From: Morganella morganii
Lineage (GTDB): Bacteria; Pseudomonadota; Gammaproteobacteria; Enterobacterales; Enterobacteriaceae
Direction of reading: 5' to 3'
Length of the DNA: 64,000 nucleotides
NCBI RefSeq assembly: GCF_019242955.1
Contig: NZ_CP066129.1
Span: forward strand, 1,178,001-1,242,000
Position numbers and translations under genes: made by a program. Positions 20,015-28,145 of the stretch are shown in pieces. Within the stretch, counting starts at the first letter, position 1. Each line of letters begins with the position of its first letter. The notes beneath the pieces were generated by a model. That model was not told where the DNA came from. It did no database searches and saw only the letters and a list, made by a program, of their open reading frames with translations.

Positions 20015-20959
20015 ATGCGTGTTCTTTTAGCACCGATGCAGGGGGTCCTTGACCCCCTTGTCCGCCATCTGCTGACGGCGGAGAATGATTATGATCTCTG
20101 TATTACCGAGTTTGTCCGCGTGGTGGATATGCTGCTGCCGGAGAAGCTGTTTTTCCGTCTCTGCCCGGAGCTGGAACACGGCGGTCTGACCGAATCCGGA
20201 ACACCGGTGCGGGTTCAGCTGCTGGGGCAGTTCCCGCAGTGGCTGGCGGAAAATGCCGCACGGGCGGCGGAGCTCGGCTCGCACGGGGTGGATCTCAACT
20301 GCGGCTGTCCGTCCAAAACCGTGAACGGCAGCGGCGGCGGGGCGACTCTGCTGAAAGACCCGGAACTGATTTATCAGGGCACCAAAGCTATCCGTGAGGC
20401 GGTTCCCGCGCATCTGCCGGTATCTGTGAAAGTGCGGCTCGGCTGGAGCAGCAATGCCCATCAGTTTGAAATCGCCGATGCGGTGGCGCAGGGCGGGGCG
20501 ACCGAGATCACCGTGCACGGGCGCACCAAAGAGGCGGGCTATCGCGCGGATCTGATTGACTGGCCGGCGATTGCCGCTATCCGTCAGCGGCTGCCCATTC
20601 CGGTGATTGCCAACGGTGAGATCCGCGACCGGCAGAGTGCTCTGCAATGTCTGGCTGTCACCGGATGTGATGCCGTAATGCTCGGACGCGGGGCACTCAA
20701 TGTGCCCAACCTGAGCCGTGTGGTCAAACACGATGCGCCTTTTATGCCGTGGCCGGATGTTGTGGCATTACTGCACCGTTATACGCAGCTGGAAAAACAG
20801 GGTGATACCGGGCTGTATCATGTGGCGCGTATCAAACAGTGGTTCAGTTATCTGCATAAAGCGTATCCGCAGGAAGCGGATGAGCTCTTTGCTGTTATCC
20901 GTCCGCTGAAAGATTCCGCATCGATTGCACAGGCCATTTCCCGGGCTCAGAGCGCATAA
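20015..20959 (+). CDS. dusC: tRNA-dihydrouridine(16) synthase DusC
   Basis: DusC is the FMN enzyme that reduces U16 of tRNA. The 314-residue protein starts [13 protein letters not shown] as in E. coli DusC, carries [20 protein letters not shown] with the catalytic cysteine, and has VKVRLGW, TVHGRTK, VIANGEI and MLGRGAL around the flavin. It starts 12 bases after rhlE with no clear ribosome-binding site, so it may depend on rhlE translation. In E. coli dusC is next to yohJ instead, so it has moved. Confidence 0.96.
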   Translation: MRVLLAPMQGVLDPLVRHLLTAENDYDLCITEFVRVVDMLLPEKLFFRLCPELEHGGLTESGTPVRVQLLGQFPQWLAENAARAAELGSHGVDLNCGCPSKTVNGSGGGATLLKDPELIYQGTKAIREAVPAHLPVSVKVRLGWSSNAHQFEIADAVAQGGATEITVHGRTKEAGYRADLIDWPAIAAIRQRLPIPVIANGEIRDRQSALQCLAVTGCDAVMLGRGALNVPNLSRVVKHDAPFMPWPDVVALLHRYTQLEKQGDTGLYHVARIKQWFSYLHKAYPQEADELFAVIRPLKDSASIAQAISRAQSA

Positions 20960-21043
20960 AATTTGCTTTTTTTGTCATATGACACTTTAATTGACAGGTG
21001 AACCGGATTTTTTCTTAACCCGTTAATACAGCAGGAGGCAGTA

Positions 21044-21292
21044 ATGAATTTTCTTTCCTGGATTATTTTTGGTTTGATTGCAGGTGTGCTGGCGAAGTGG
21101 ATTATGCCCGGAACCTACAGTATCGGATTTATTATGACCATTGTATTAGGGGTCGTCGGTGCTGTTGTCGGGGGATATATCAGTGTTTTCTTCGGCAAAG
21201 GCCGGGTTGACGGGTTTAATTTCGGTAGTTTTGTTGTGGCCGTTATCGGTGCGATGGTTGTGCTGTTTCTTGCCGGGAAGTTTGCGGGCTGA
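21044..21292 (+). CDS. GlsB/YeaQ/YmgE family small membrane protein
   Basis: This 82-residue protein has three hydrophobic segments with the family pattern (IIFGLIAGVLAKWIMPG, then GVVGAVVGGYIS, and a last VVAVIGAMVVLFLAG). Homologues are often stress-induced; the old name 'transglycosylase-associated protein' is not a proven function. A very strong AGGAGG site precedes the ATG, and a terminator follows. Confidence 0.9.
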   Translation: MNFLSWIIFGLIAGVLAKWIMPGTYSIGFIMTIVLGVVGAVVGGYISVFFGKGRVDGFNFGSFVVAVIGAMVVLFLAGKFAG

Positions 21293-21309
21293 CAGCCATA
21301 TAACAGATT

Positions 21310-21348
21310 AAAAAATGCCGGAGTCACTGATGTGCTCCGGCATTTTTT
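21310..21348. terminator. bidirectional terminator between the GlsB-like gene and sseA
   Basis: AAAAAATGCCGGAG / CTCCGGCATTTTTTT forms a long stem with an A-run on one side and a T-run on the other. It can serve both convergent genes, and its last base is the first base of the sseA stop. Confidence 0.9.
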
Positions 21349-22187
21349 TATGGTTCGATCGGCAGGGTATCTGAACCGCCCCATTCCGCCCATGAACCGT
21401 CATACAGACGGACATTCTGATGGCCGGTAAGTGTCAGCGCCAGCAGCAGCACCGCAGCGGTCATGCCGGAGCCGCAGGACACCACAAGGTATTTGCTTAA
21501 ATCCACACCCGCATCACGGAACAGTTGCTGAATTTGTGTCGGGGATTTGAAGATCCCGTTTTCCACCAGCGTATTCCACGGCACATTGCAACTGCCCGGA
21601 ATATGGCCGGAACGCACGCCGGGACGCGGGTCCGGAGCCAGTGCCTGAAAACGGTCGGCAGAGCGGGCATCAACAATCTGAATTTCCGGGTCAGTAATCG
21701 CCAGCAGCACATCATCTTTATTCACGGCATTATGGCGCTGAAACTCAGGCACAAACGTTTTTGCCTGCGGCAGCGGGATCTCACCGCTTTCGGTGTTATA
21801 ACCGGCATTGATCCAGGCGTGCAGTCCGCCCTGTAAAATACGCAGATTTTTCACACCGAAGGTTTTCAGTGTCCACCAGGCGCGCGGGGCGGAGAACAGG
21901 TTACCCTGATCATAAATAATCACCATGGTGTCATTATCAATCCCCAGCTCACCGGCGGCCTGCGCGAACACTTCCGGTGACGGCAGCATATGCGGCAGCG
22001 GGGAGGCGCGATCAGCGACTTTATCCTGATCAAAATAGTGTGCGCCGGGAATATGGCGCTCAAGCCACAACTGACGGCAATCTGCGGGCTGAACGGGTGG
22101 TGCTTTGCTGACATCGAGCACGACAAGATTTTCATCATTCAGGTGCGTGTGCAGCCAGTCTGCTGTCACAAAATAGTCTCGGTACAT
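21348..22187 (-). CDS. sseA: 3-mercaptopyruvate sulfurtransferase SseA
   Basis: SseA moves sulfur from 3-mercaptopyruvate to a thiol acceptor, using two rhodanese domains. The chosen start, ATG 22187 (MYRDYFVTADWLHTHL), gives 279 residues as usual for the family, behind GAGGTTATTGCG. The frame is open 29 codons further upstream, but that part overlaps a separate small gene and does not look like protein. The second domain has the catalytic loop CGSGMTA and the first has VVLDVSKAPP. Confidence 0.95.
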   Translation of the reverse strand: MYRDYFVTADWLHTHLNDENLVVLDVSKAPPVQPADCRQLWLERHIPGAHYFDQDKVADRASPLPHMLPSPEVFAQAAGELGIDNDTMVIIYDQGNLFSAPRAWWTLKTFGVKNLRILQGGLHAWINAGYNTESGEIPLPQAKTFVPEFQRHNAVNKDDVLLAITDPEIQIVDARSADRFQALAPDPRPGVRSGHIPGSCNVPWNTLVENGIFKSPTQIQQLFRDAGVDLSKYLVVSCGSGMTAAVLLLALTLTGHQNVRLYDGSWAEWGGSDTLPIEP

Positions 22188-22218
22188 CGCAATAACCTCG
22201 TTAGCAGGACGCAGAGTA

Positions 22219-22368
22219 TTACCGGGTTTCTCCGGTGGTCGTTTCCTGCGCCGTGGATGGAGTCTCAGGGGCAACCGAACGATTATACATGTTCATTCCG
22301 GCAAGAAAAACGCCGCCGAGAGAGCCGAAAGCAAAAATAAAAATGAAAATAATCAATAATTTCTTCAT
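22219..22368 (-). CDS. possible 49-residue single-pass membrane protein
   Basis: This short frame codes for MKKLLIIFIFIFAFGSLGG, a hydrophobic helix, followed by a polar Thr/Glu-rich tail ending ETTTGETR. It looks like a small inner-membrane protein or an uncleaved signal anchor. It lies 31 bases upstream of sseA on the same strand, so the two may be co-transcribed. The ribosome-binding site is weak and I recognise no family. Confidence 0.5.
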   Translation of the reverse strand: MKKLLIIFIFIFAFGSLGGVFLAGMNMYNRSVAPETPSTAQETTTGETR

Positions 22369-22527
22369 AGATGTATTCTGATCTTATCTGATATAGCCTG
22401 TCTGCCGGATAAATCCGGAGTGATGTTGATTAATTGTAACAAACTATTGAAAGAACCGTATGCAGAAAATGAGCGGTAACGGCCCGGACATGCTGATTTT
22501 TTTTCTGTAGTGTGAAACAATAGCGCC

Positions 22528-22543
22528 CTGTTTATTTATCCAT
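22528..22543 (+). promoter_or_regulatory. weak LexA-like site before dinG
   Basis: CTGTTTATTTATCCAT lies 12 bases before the dinG start codon. It fits the left half of a LexA box (CTGT) but the right half is CCAT rather than ACAG. dinG is SOS-regulated in E. coli, which is the only reason to list a site this degenerate. Confidence 0.3.
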
Positions 22544-22554
22544 AGGTTTTTCTG

Positions 22555-24663
22555 ATGCCCCTTTCCGCCACCGTCAAACAACAAATCAGCGCCTGGTACA
22601 AAGCCCTGCCGGAGCAGATTGACGGCTTTGTTCCGCGCGCGCCGCAGCGGGAGATGATTGCGGAAGTCGCCCGGACCATGGCGGGGGATGAGGGACGGCA
22701 TCTGGTGATTGAAGCCCCGACCGGAGTAGGGAAAACCCTCTCTTATCTGATCCCCGGGATTGCAGTGGCGCGTGAGCAGCAAAAACTGCTGGTGATCAGC
22801 ACCGCTAACGTCGCATTACAGGATCAGATCTACAGCAAAGATCTGCCGCTGCTGGCAAAAATTATTCCTGATCTGCGTTTTACCGGTGCATTCGGGCGCG
22901 GACGCTATGTCTGTCCGCGCAATATGGCGGTGATCGGTGCGGCGGAAGGCGAACAGATAGACCTGATGCTGCTGCTGGAAGATAAAGCCGATGTGGCAAC
23001 GGCGTCTGAACGTGACACGGTGCGGCAGCTGCAGAATGATTTTACCTCTTTCGGCTGGGACGGCCTGCGCGACCACCATAAAACATCCATTCCGGACAGT
23101 CTGTGGCGTAAAATCAGCACCGACAAACTCAGCTGCCTCGGCCGCAACTGCCAGTATTATTCGCGCTGTCCGTTTTTCCTCGCGCGGCGTGAAATTGAAA
23201 GTGTGGATGTGGTGGTTGCCAACCATGCGCTGGTGATGGCGGCAATGGAAAATGAATCTGTTCTGCCGGAAAGCAAAAAATTGCTGCTGGTACTGGATGA
23301 GGGGCACCATATTGCCGATGTGGCCCGTGACTCCCTGGAAGTGGAGGGGGATATCACCCTGGTATCACTTCAGGCACAACTGGATAATCTTTCCCGCTTT
23401 GTCACTCAGTATCTGCAACAGTTTCGTCCGGTAAAACCGCCGAAACTGGCGGACAGTGCGCGTCTGCAAAAACATCTGGAAGCGATGTCGGACGTGTACC
23501 GTGATGTGGCAATGTATACACAGGCGCTGCTGCCGGAGCAGGCAGCAGATCCGCACTATCTCTTTCCGCTCGGGGAACTGCCGGAACCGCTGACCGCAGC
23601 CGCTCAGCAGCTGTCGAAACAGACGGACGCCCTGCACAGCATGGTGGAGGGGATTCTAAGTGACCTGAACGAACAGACCGCAAAGCAGGATATTGTCCGG
23701 CTGCATAAGGCCATACTCACCGCCGGTAAGTTTCTCGGCGCACTGGAAAGCAGTGCCAAACTATGGCGTCTGGCGGCACTCTCTGAAATCTCACATGCGC
23801 CGGTTTCAAAATGGCTCAGCCGCCGCTATGAAAAGAATCAGTCTCACCTCTGGTTCCACTGCGCGGGTATCCGCGTCAGTGAACAGCTCGGGCATCTGTT
23901 ATGGCGCAATGTGCCGAATATCGTGGTGACCTCAGCGACACTGCGTTCACTCAACAGTTTCAGCCGGTTACAGGAAATGACCGGACTGAGTGAAAAGGCG
24001 GATGACCGCTTTGTGGCACTCGGTTCCCCGTTTGATCACTGCCGCCAGGGGCGTCTGGTGATCCCGAAAATGCATTATGAGCCGACGCCGGCGGATGAAG
24101 CCGCACATATCGGTGAAATGGCGCGTTACTTCCGCTCACAGCTGGCATCCGGTGAACACCGCGGTATGCTGGTACTGTTTAACAGTCAGCGGGCGATGGA
24201 TCTTTTTCTTACCCATGTGACGGACCTGCGGCTGCAACTGCTGGTGCAGGGTGATCAGCCCCGTTACCGGCTGGTGGAAACCCACTGTCAGCGGATACGG
24301 GACGGGCAGACCAGTGTGCTGATTGGTCTGCACTCTTTTGCGGAGGGGCTTGATCTGAAAGGCGATTACCTGACGCAGGTTCATATCCATAAAATCGCAT
24401 TTCCGCCGGTCACTAATCCGGTGATTATCACGGAAAACGACTGGCTGAAATCCCTGAACCGCTATCCGTTTGAAGTCCAGAGCCTGCCGGGCGCGTCATT
24501 TACCCTGATCCAGCAGGTCGGACGGCTGATCCGCAGTCATCAGTGTCACGGTGATGTGGTGATTTATGACCAGCGCCTGCTGACCAAACGGTACGGCAGC
24601 AGGCTGCTTAATGCATTACCGGTGTTTCCGATTATACGGCCGGATATTGAACCGGAAAAATAA
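22555..24663 (+). CDS. dinG: ATP-dependent DNA helicase DinG
   Basis: DinG is a 5'-3' superfamily 2 helicase of the XPD group that resolves R-loops and other structures. The 702-residue protein has Walker A EAPTGVGKTLSY near residue 55. Four iron-sulfur cluster cysteines are visible: one in VCPRNMAV near residue 120 and three in CLGRNCQYYSRCPF near residues 193-205. It also has the DEGHHIAD box and the late QQVGRLIRS. Length is close to E. coli DinG (716). Confidence 0.96.
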   Translation: MPLSATVKQQISAWYKALPEQIDGFVPRAPQREMIAEVARTMAGDEGRHLVIEAPTGVGKTLSYLIPGIAVAREQQKLLVISTANVALQDQIYSKDLPLLAKIIPDLRFTGAFGRGRYVCPRNMAVIGAAEGEQIDLMLLLEDKADVATASERDTVRQLQNDFTSFGWDGLRDHHKTSIPDSLWRKISTDKLSCLGRNCQYYSRCPFFLARREIESVDVVVANHALVMAAMENESVLPESKKLLLVLDEGHHIADVARDSLEVEGDITLVSLQAQLDNLSRFVTQYLQQFRPVKPPKLADSARLQKHLEAMSDVYRDVAMYTQALLPEQAADPHYLFPLGELPEPLTAAAQQLSKQTDALHSMVEGILSDLNEQTAKQDIVRLHKAILTAGKFLGALESSAKLWRLAALSEISHAPVSKWLSRRYEKNQSHLWFHCAGIRVSEQLGHLLWRNVPNIVVTSATLRSLNSFSRLQEMTGLSEKADDRFVALGSPFDHCRQGRLVIPKMHYEPTPADEAAHIGEMARYFRSQLASGEHRGMLVLFNSQRAMDLFLTHVTDLRLQLLVQGDQPRYRLVETHCQRIRDGQTSVLIGLHSFAEGLDLKGDYLTQVHIHKIAFPPVTNPVIITENDWLKSLNRYPFEVQSLPGASFTLIQQVGRLIRSHQCHGDVVIYDQRLLTKRYGSRLLNALPVFPIIRPDIEPEK

Positions 24664-24679
24664 TATAAACGGATAACGG

Positions 24680-25384
24680 TTATTCTGCCGTAGCGGTAAA
24701 GGTCACATTACCGCCATAATCATTGATATTACTGACAGTCAGATGGTCACCACGTGTAACCGCTCTTTTTACTGCAATTTCCGAACGGCTTTTCGGTGTC
24801 AGCATAAACGATTTATGTAATATCTGTTTTTTATCCGCCAGCGTTATTTCCGTAATGGTAATGTGGTACGGCGAATTATTATTTATCAGGATTGAATGAG
24901 TGCCGGACTGAAATGTAACCTGCTGTGTGGCGGTATTTCTGTCACTTAACCCGGCGGGACGGTAAAACATTTTAAACCGGGAACGAACGGCCAGTTGTAC
25001 GGAGTTTTTTGCTTCCGCTGAAGGCGTTTTGCTGACCGGCGGAATATCCAGAACATTCAGCCACCACAGGCTTTCTCTGTCGGCCGGTATTGTGCTTTTA
25101 TCCATCAGCCGGATGCGCAGTGTCTGACTTGAGCCGGGATTAATACGCGAGATTGGCGGCGTCAGCTCAAACGGTGTGACAGGCAATTTTGCGGTCAGCT
25201 CTTCAGAATCACCGGGGTCAAGCCAGTACTGAACAAATGCCGCATTGGCGGATTCATTACTTATCAGGGCCGTAATATCATGTGCATCTTCCGGATAAAT
25301 ATACCGTGTACTGTCCGGACTGATACCGTCAGCAAAAGAAAAGGCACTGATAAAATACATGACTAATAACAGATATAATTTCAT
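24680..25384 (-). CDS. PapD-like periplasmic chaperone, orphan
   Basis: This 234-residue protein has a signal peptide (MKLYLLLVMYFISAFSFA) and the fimbrial chaperone layout: a first Ig-like domain with FELTPPISRINPGSSQTLRIR, the WLNVLDIPP strand, and a second domain with LINNNSPYHITITEITL. PapD-type chaperones fold pilin subunits in the periplasm. No usher or pilin gene is next to it, so it is either an orphan or works with subunits elsewhere. It converges on dinG. Confidence 0.85.
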   Translation of the reverse strand: MKLYLLLVMYFISAFSFADGISPDSTRYIYPEDAHDITALISNESANAAFVQYWLDPGDSEELTAKLPVTPFELTPPISRINPGSSQTLRIRLMDKSTIPADRESLWWLNVLDIPPVSKTPSAEAKNSVQLAVRSRFKMFYRPAGLSDRNTATQQVTFQSGTHSILINNNSPYHITITEITLADKKQILHKSFMLTPKSRSEIAVKRAVTRGDHLTVSNINDYGGNVTFTATAE

Positions 25385-25777
25385 TTTATTTCCCCGCTAT
25401 GCCCAAAGGAATATATAAGCAGGTATTATTACTGAGATAATTATCTGCTATAATTACGTGTTAACGTATTCCTCTTATCTCATTTAATTTTATGGTTTTT
25501 TTCTGTTTTTGAAATACGTATTTCTTCGGGATTTTGTTTATTGCTGAGTAAGGAAGACATCATCAATGAAATGAGAGCGTTTATCCATCACGGGATACGG
25601 TAAGAGAATATGCTATTCTTAAAATATCTGCCGGAGAATTTTCTTTTTCGTTAATTTATTTTTTCTTTTAATATCAATGCAATGGTTGTATGTGCACTAT
25701 CTTTGTTATTATAAATGAATACCCGCTATTAATCGGTGAGCGGGTATTTATCTTCATTCTATCTCTGATGAATGAAG
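25385..25777. other. AT-rich gap between the chaperone and the immunity gene
   Basis: These 393 bases contain no credible gene. I looked on the minus strand for a colicin lysis lipoprotein (about 45 residues with a lipobox) and found none. The only structured element is the hairpin at 25718-25748. Base composition is clearly AT-rich compared with dinG. Confidence 0.65.
25718..25748 (-). terminator. terminator of the bacteriocin-immunity operon
   Basis: A perfect 10-bp stem AATACCCGCT / AGCGGGTATT with an 11-base loop lies 29 bases after the immunity gene stop. Downstream on the minus strand it is followed by an AT-rich tail without a long T-run. Confidence 0.65.
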
Positions 25778-26113
25778 TTATTTAAGGTCACTTATTGTCA
25801 CTAAAAATGCTGTATAGCCAGCCGCTTCATCATCTTTAATATTCTCAATTGCCAGCGTATTATTTTCAGTAAGCTTTGATTTATAGTCATTGGGTTTATT
25901 ATATGTCCACGATGCACTACCATCAGGTCTGAACCCGGGATTAAACCAGTGACCTCCATCTATACCTGAAATCCATAAACTTCGCTTGGCAGCTTCCCGG
26001 CAAACCTCAATTGCTGCTTTTGGTGATAATTTCATTGAAGCATTTCCTTTTAATTTAAAGAAATCTTCACCATTGTTATATAGTACACCGTGATCAAATA
26101 ATTTTTCTTCCAT
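25778..26113 (-). CDS. ImmE5-type immunity protein
   Basis: This protein should bind and block the tRNase of the colicin-like gene just upstream. Its core, MKLSPKAAIEVCREAAKRS then GIDGGHWFNPGF, SASWTY and LAIENIKDDEAAGYTAFLVTI, closely resembles the 83-residue colicin E5 immunity protein as I remember it. Two starts are possible. ATG 26113 overlaps the toxin stop (TAATG), follows GGAAGG and gives 111 residues with a 26-residue extension. ATG 26035 is the start of the known family and follows its own AAGGAA site, giving 85 residues. The longer form is listed because coupling to the toxin gene looks so good, but I cannot choose between them. Confidence 0.88.
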   Translation of the reverse strand: MEEKLFDHGVLYNNGEDFFKLKGNASMKLSPKAAIEVCREAAKRSLWISGIDGGHWFNPGFRPDGSASWTYNKPNDYKSKLTENNTLAIENIKDDEAAGYTAFLVTISDLK

Positions 26114-27756
26114 TATTTTCCTTCCCATTGAATTCGAGAGTCATCGATCCATTTAGGATCTGTTTTGTCACTGACCTGAACTACTTCGCCGGTGCGATCG
26201 TTAACTACAACATATTCACCCGGTTTACCGTACACGGTAGCCGTGTCATTACGTCCGAGGTGATCAGGCGGCGTCTTTTTCGGACTACGTCTATCAAAAG
26301 TTTTCCCTTTCGTACCTTTAGCTACCGAATCTTTGACATCTTGTTCGGTCCAACCCCGGCCAATCATCTGATCTTTAATTTTTGTATCAAATTTGAGTTC
26401 AGGAGTTTTTCCTTTTTTGTCTTTTTCTTCTTCAACCTTACCTTCAGCAGCTTTTTTCCTGCCTTCCGTATTTTTCCTGTTTTCAACAGCTATTGCCAGT
26501 GCATCTTTTGCCTGAGTATATTTTTGGATAGTGTCTTCGATGTGCCCCATCTGTGCTTTATATGCACCAGCTTCGTTGGTGGCATTACGGGCTTCAAAAT
26601 ACGCAAACCCCTTTTGGGCTTTGGTCAGTTCTTCTCTTAGCTTGTTTACATCCGTATTTTTTACCGTATCGTAATTTTTCTGTGCTGTTTCCTGGTCAGA
26701 AACAGCTTTTGCCAGATTGCTGTTCGCAACATCCAGGTGTTCCAGTGCAGCCTCCAGCGGATATAAAGCAGCACGGTCTTTTTTAGCCTGTTCAGCCTGT
26801 TTTTTCTCTTCTTCCGGTTTTATCTGTTTCGTGACAGAAATATAAACCGGAGCATGGCCACCACCGAAGTCGATAATTGCATGATGTGAAACGTTTTCTT
26901 TTTTTTCCGGCGCCGGCAGGTATTGTTTTATCTCCGGAGTAGTATTCAGTCCCCGTGAAGCAGTGTTTGGTTTTACCGGTTCGGTATTATTCACACTGAT
27001 ACGTATTGGTTTCATGCCGGGTACCACCTGAGCAGTATACACATTTGGTTTATTTGTCTTTTGTGCTTTGACAACCGGTACCAGAGTAGGGTTTACCGCT
27101 GTGATGGCAACAGGCCGCGTTTCAGCCAGCTCATCAATCACTGCCTGTGCAATCACGCTGGCCGGAACACTTGTCTTGTCGGGGATATCTTCCGGCGGAA
27201 CAGAAGTTACCACTCCGGCAGGCAGCATGGCAGCATTGTAGGGATTATCAATATCGAAATCTTTAACGTAAATATTCACTTTCGGGTCAGGTGCTATCTG
27301 AGAGGGATAGAATAATCCCAGAATTCCCAGAACCCGGCCTGCAATAACTGCGGAAGTTGTTAAGAATGCTTTTAATGCAGCAAGCTGAGCCTCATTTAGT
27401 GAGGCGTAATAAGCCGACAGAGCAGAGCTGAACGTTAATCCGATAGTATCTGCGGAAACATAGACTGTTTTCGGTGCTCCCGATATATCAATATAATTCA
27501 GAGATTCAGGAGTATTATTCAAATCTGTATAGCTATTATTGTCACTATTGTTATCACGGTGACCCCCGAATTTATCCGGGTCATAATGATGAATATTTCT
27601 TCCGTCCGGTAGTTGTGTTGTTCCCCAACCACTGCCGGAACCTGCGCCACCACTTGTTGAACCGCCGTTACCACCGATACCTGTTGGTCCGCCGTTGATA
27701 TTGCCACCGGTATCATGAGCCCCGCTGTTATAACCATTGCCGTCTCCGCCACTCAT
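26113..27756 (-). CDS. colicin-E5-type bacteriocin (tRNA anticodon nuclease)
   Basis: This is a 547-residue secreted toxin with three colicin domains. Residues 1-50 are a Gly-rich translocation head (GYNSGAHDTGGNINGGPTG), very like nuclease colicins E2-E9, with an SGSGW motif resembling the TolB box. Residues about 75-300 form the globular translocation domain, ending in YISVTK. Residues about 315-445 are a Lys/Glu/Ala-rich coiled-coil hairpin, the receptor-binding place in E colicins. Residues about 450-547 match the colicin E5 RNase: GRGWTEQDVKDSVAKGTKG, DRRSPKKTPPDHLGRND, YVVVNDRTGEVVQVSDKTD and DDSRIQW. Colicin E5 cuts Tyr, His, Asn and Asp tRNAs in the anticodon. The start at 27756 (MSGGDGNG) follows AAAGGAA; an upstream extension through the LexA box is rejected. 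Confidence 0.93.
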   Translation of the reverse strand: MSGGDGNGYNSGAHDTGGNINGGPTGIGGNGGSTSGGAGSGSGWGTTQLPDGRNIHHYDPDKFGGHRDNNSDNNSYTDLNNTPESLNYIDISGAPKTVYVSADTIGLTFSSALSAYYASLNEAQLAALKAFLTTSAVIAGRVLGILGLFYPSQIAPDPKVNIYVKDFDIDNPYNAAMLPAGVVTSVPPEDIPDKTSVPASVIAQAVIDELAETRPVAITAVNPTLVPVVKAQKTNKPNVYTAQVVPGMKPIRISVNNTEPVKPNTASRGLNTTPEIKQYLPAPEKKENVSHHAIIDFGGGHAPVYISVTKQIKPEEEKKQAEQAKKDRAALYPLEAALEHLDVANSNLAKAVSDQETAQKNYDTVKNTDVNKLREELTKAQKGFAYFEARNATNEAGAYKAQMGHIEDTIQKYTQAKDALAIAVENRKNTEGRKKAAEGKVEEEKDKKGKTPELKFDTKIKDQMIGRGWTEQDVKDSVAKGTKGKTFDRRSPKKTPPDHLGRNDTATVYGKPGEYVVVNDRTGEVVQVSDKTDPKWIDDSRIQWEGK

Positions 27757-27793
27757 CGTAGATTTCCTTTTGGGTTTAAGATTTACCCAAAAA

Positions 27794-27809
27794 CTGTGTT
27801 TTTGCACAG
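27794..27809 (-). promoter_or_regulatory. LexA (SOS) box of the bacteriocin gene
   Basis: CTGTGTTTTTGCACAG is an exact CTGT-N8-ACAG LexA site, 37 bases upstream of the toxin start codon. SOS control is the rule for colicins. Only one box is seen, where many colicin operons have two overlapping ones. Confidence 0.75.
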
Positions 27810-28002
27810 CTTCTGGTGGTGTAAATTCCACATCCCAAAATATCAAAACATACCATGGCGATAATTTTTAAATAAAATCAATTGATTGTGTTTTTTTGAA
27901 AAAGGCAGGCATTGTGGTAACGGACTCGTTATAAGGAAAATCACCGAAATGGTTTTTCTGTATGACAGAGACAGTTCTTCGTTTCAAACGGAATCAGCAC
28001 GC

Positions 28003-28028
28003 AAAAAAATACCGCCCGGAGGCGGTAT
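28003..28028 (-). terminator. dps terminator
   Basis: On the minus strand ATACCGCC / GGCGGTAT with a TCCG loop is followed by TTTTTTT. It is a compact rho-independent terminator 118 bases after the dps stop. Confidence 0.75.
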
Positions 28029-28145
28029 AAAGGGTAGGATTGACTCACAAGGTCTTACTGTTTTTATTTTTTACGACACATACTCACACATGAGATGTTT
28101 ATTTCAGCCCGCAACCCGCCGGTTACGGTGCTGTATTTCTGATCA

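Larger units (their letters stand above)
27757..28145. other. intergenic region between the bacteriocin and dps
   Basis: These 389 bases hold the toxin leader with its LexA box, an AT-rich segment (27840-27900) that probably contains the toxin promoter (a TTGATA on the minus strand is a -35 candidate), and the dps terminator. No other gene is supported. Confidence 0.6.

Noticed and set aside
27757-27846. 30-codon N-terminal extension of the bacteriocin frame
   Set aside because: It runs through the LexA box and the ribosome-binding site, and the family start MSGGDG lies at 27756.
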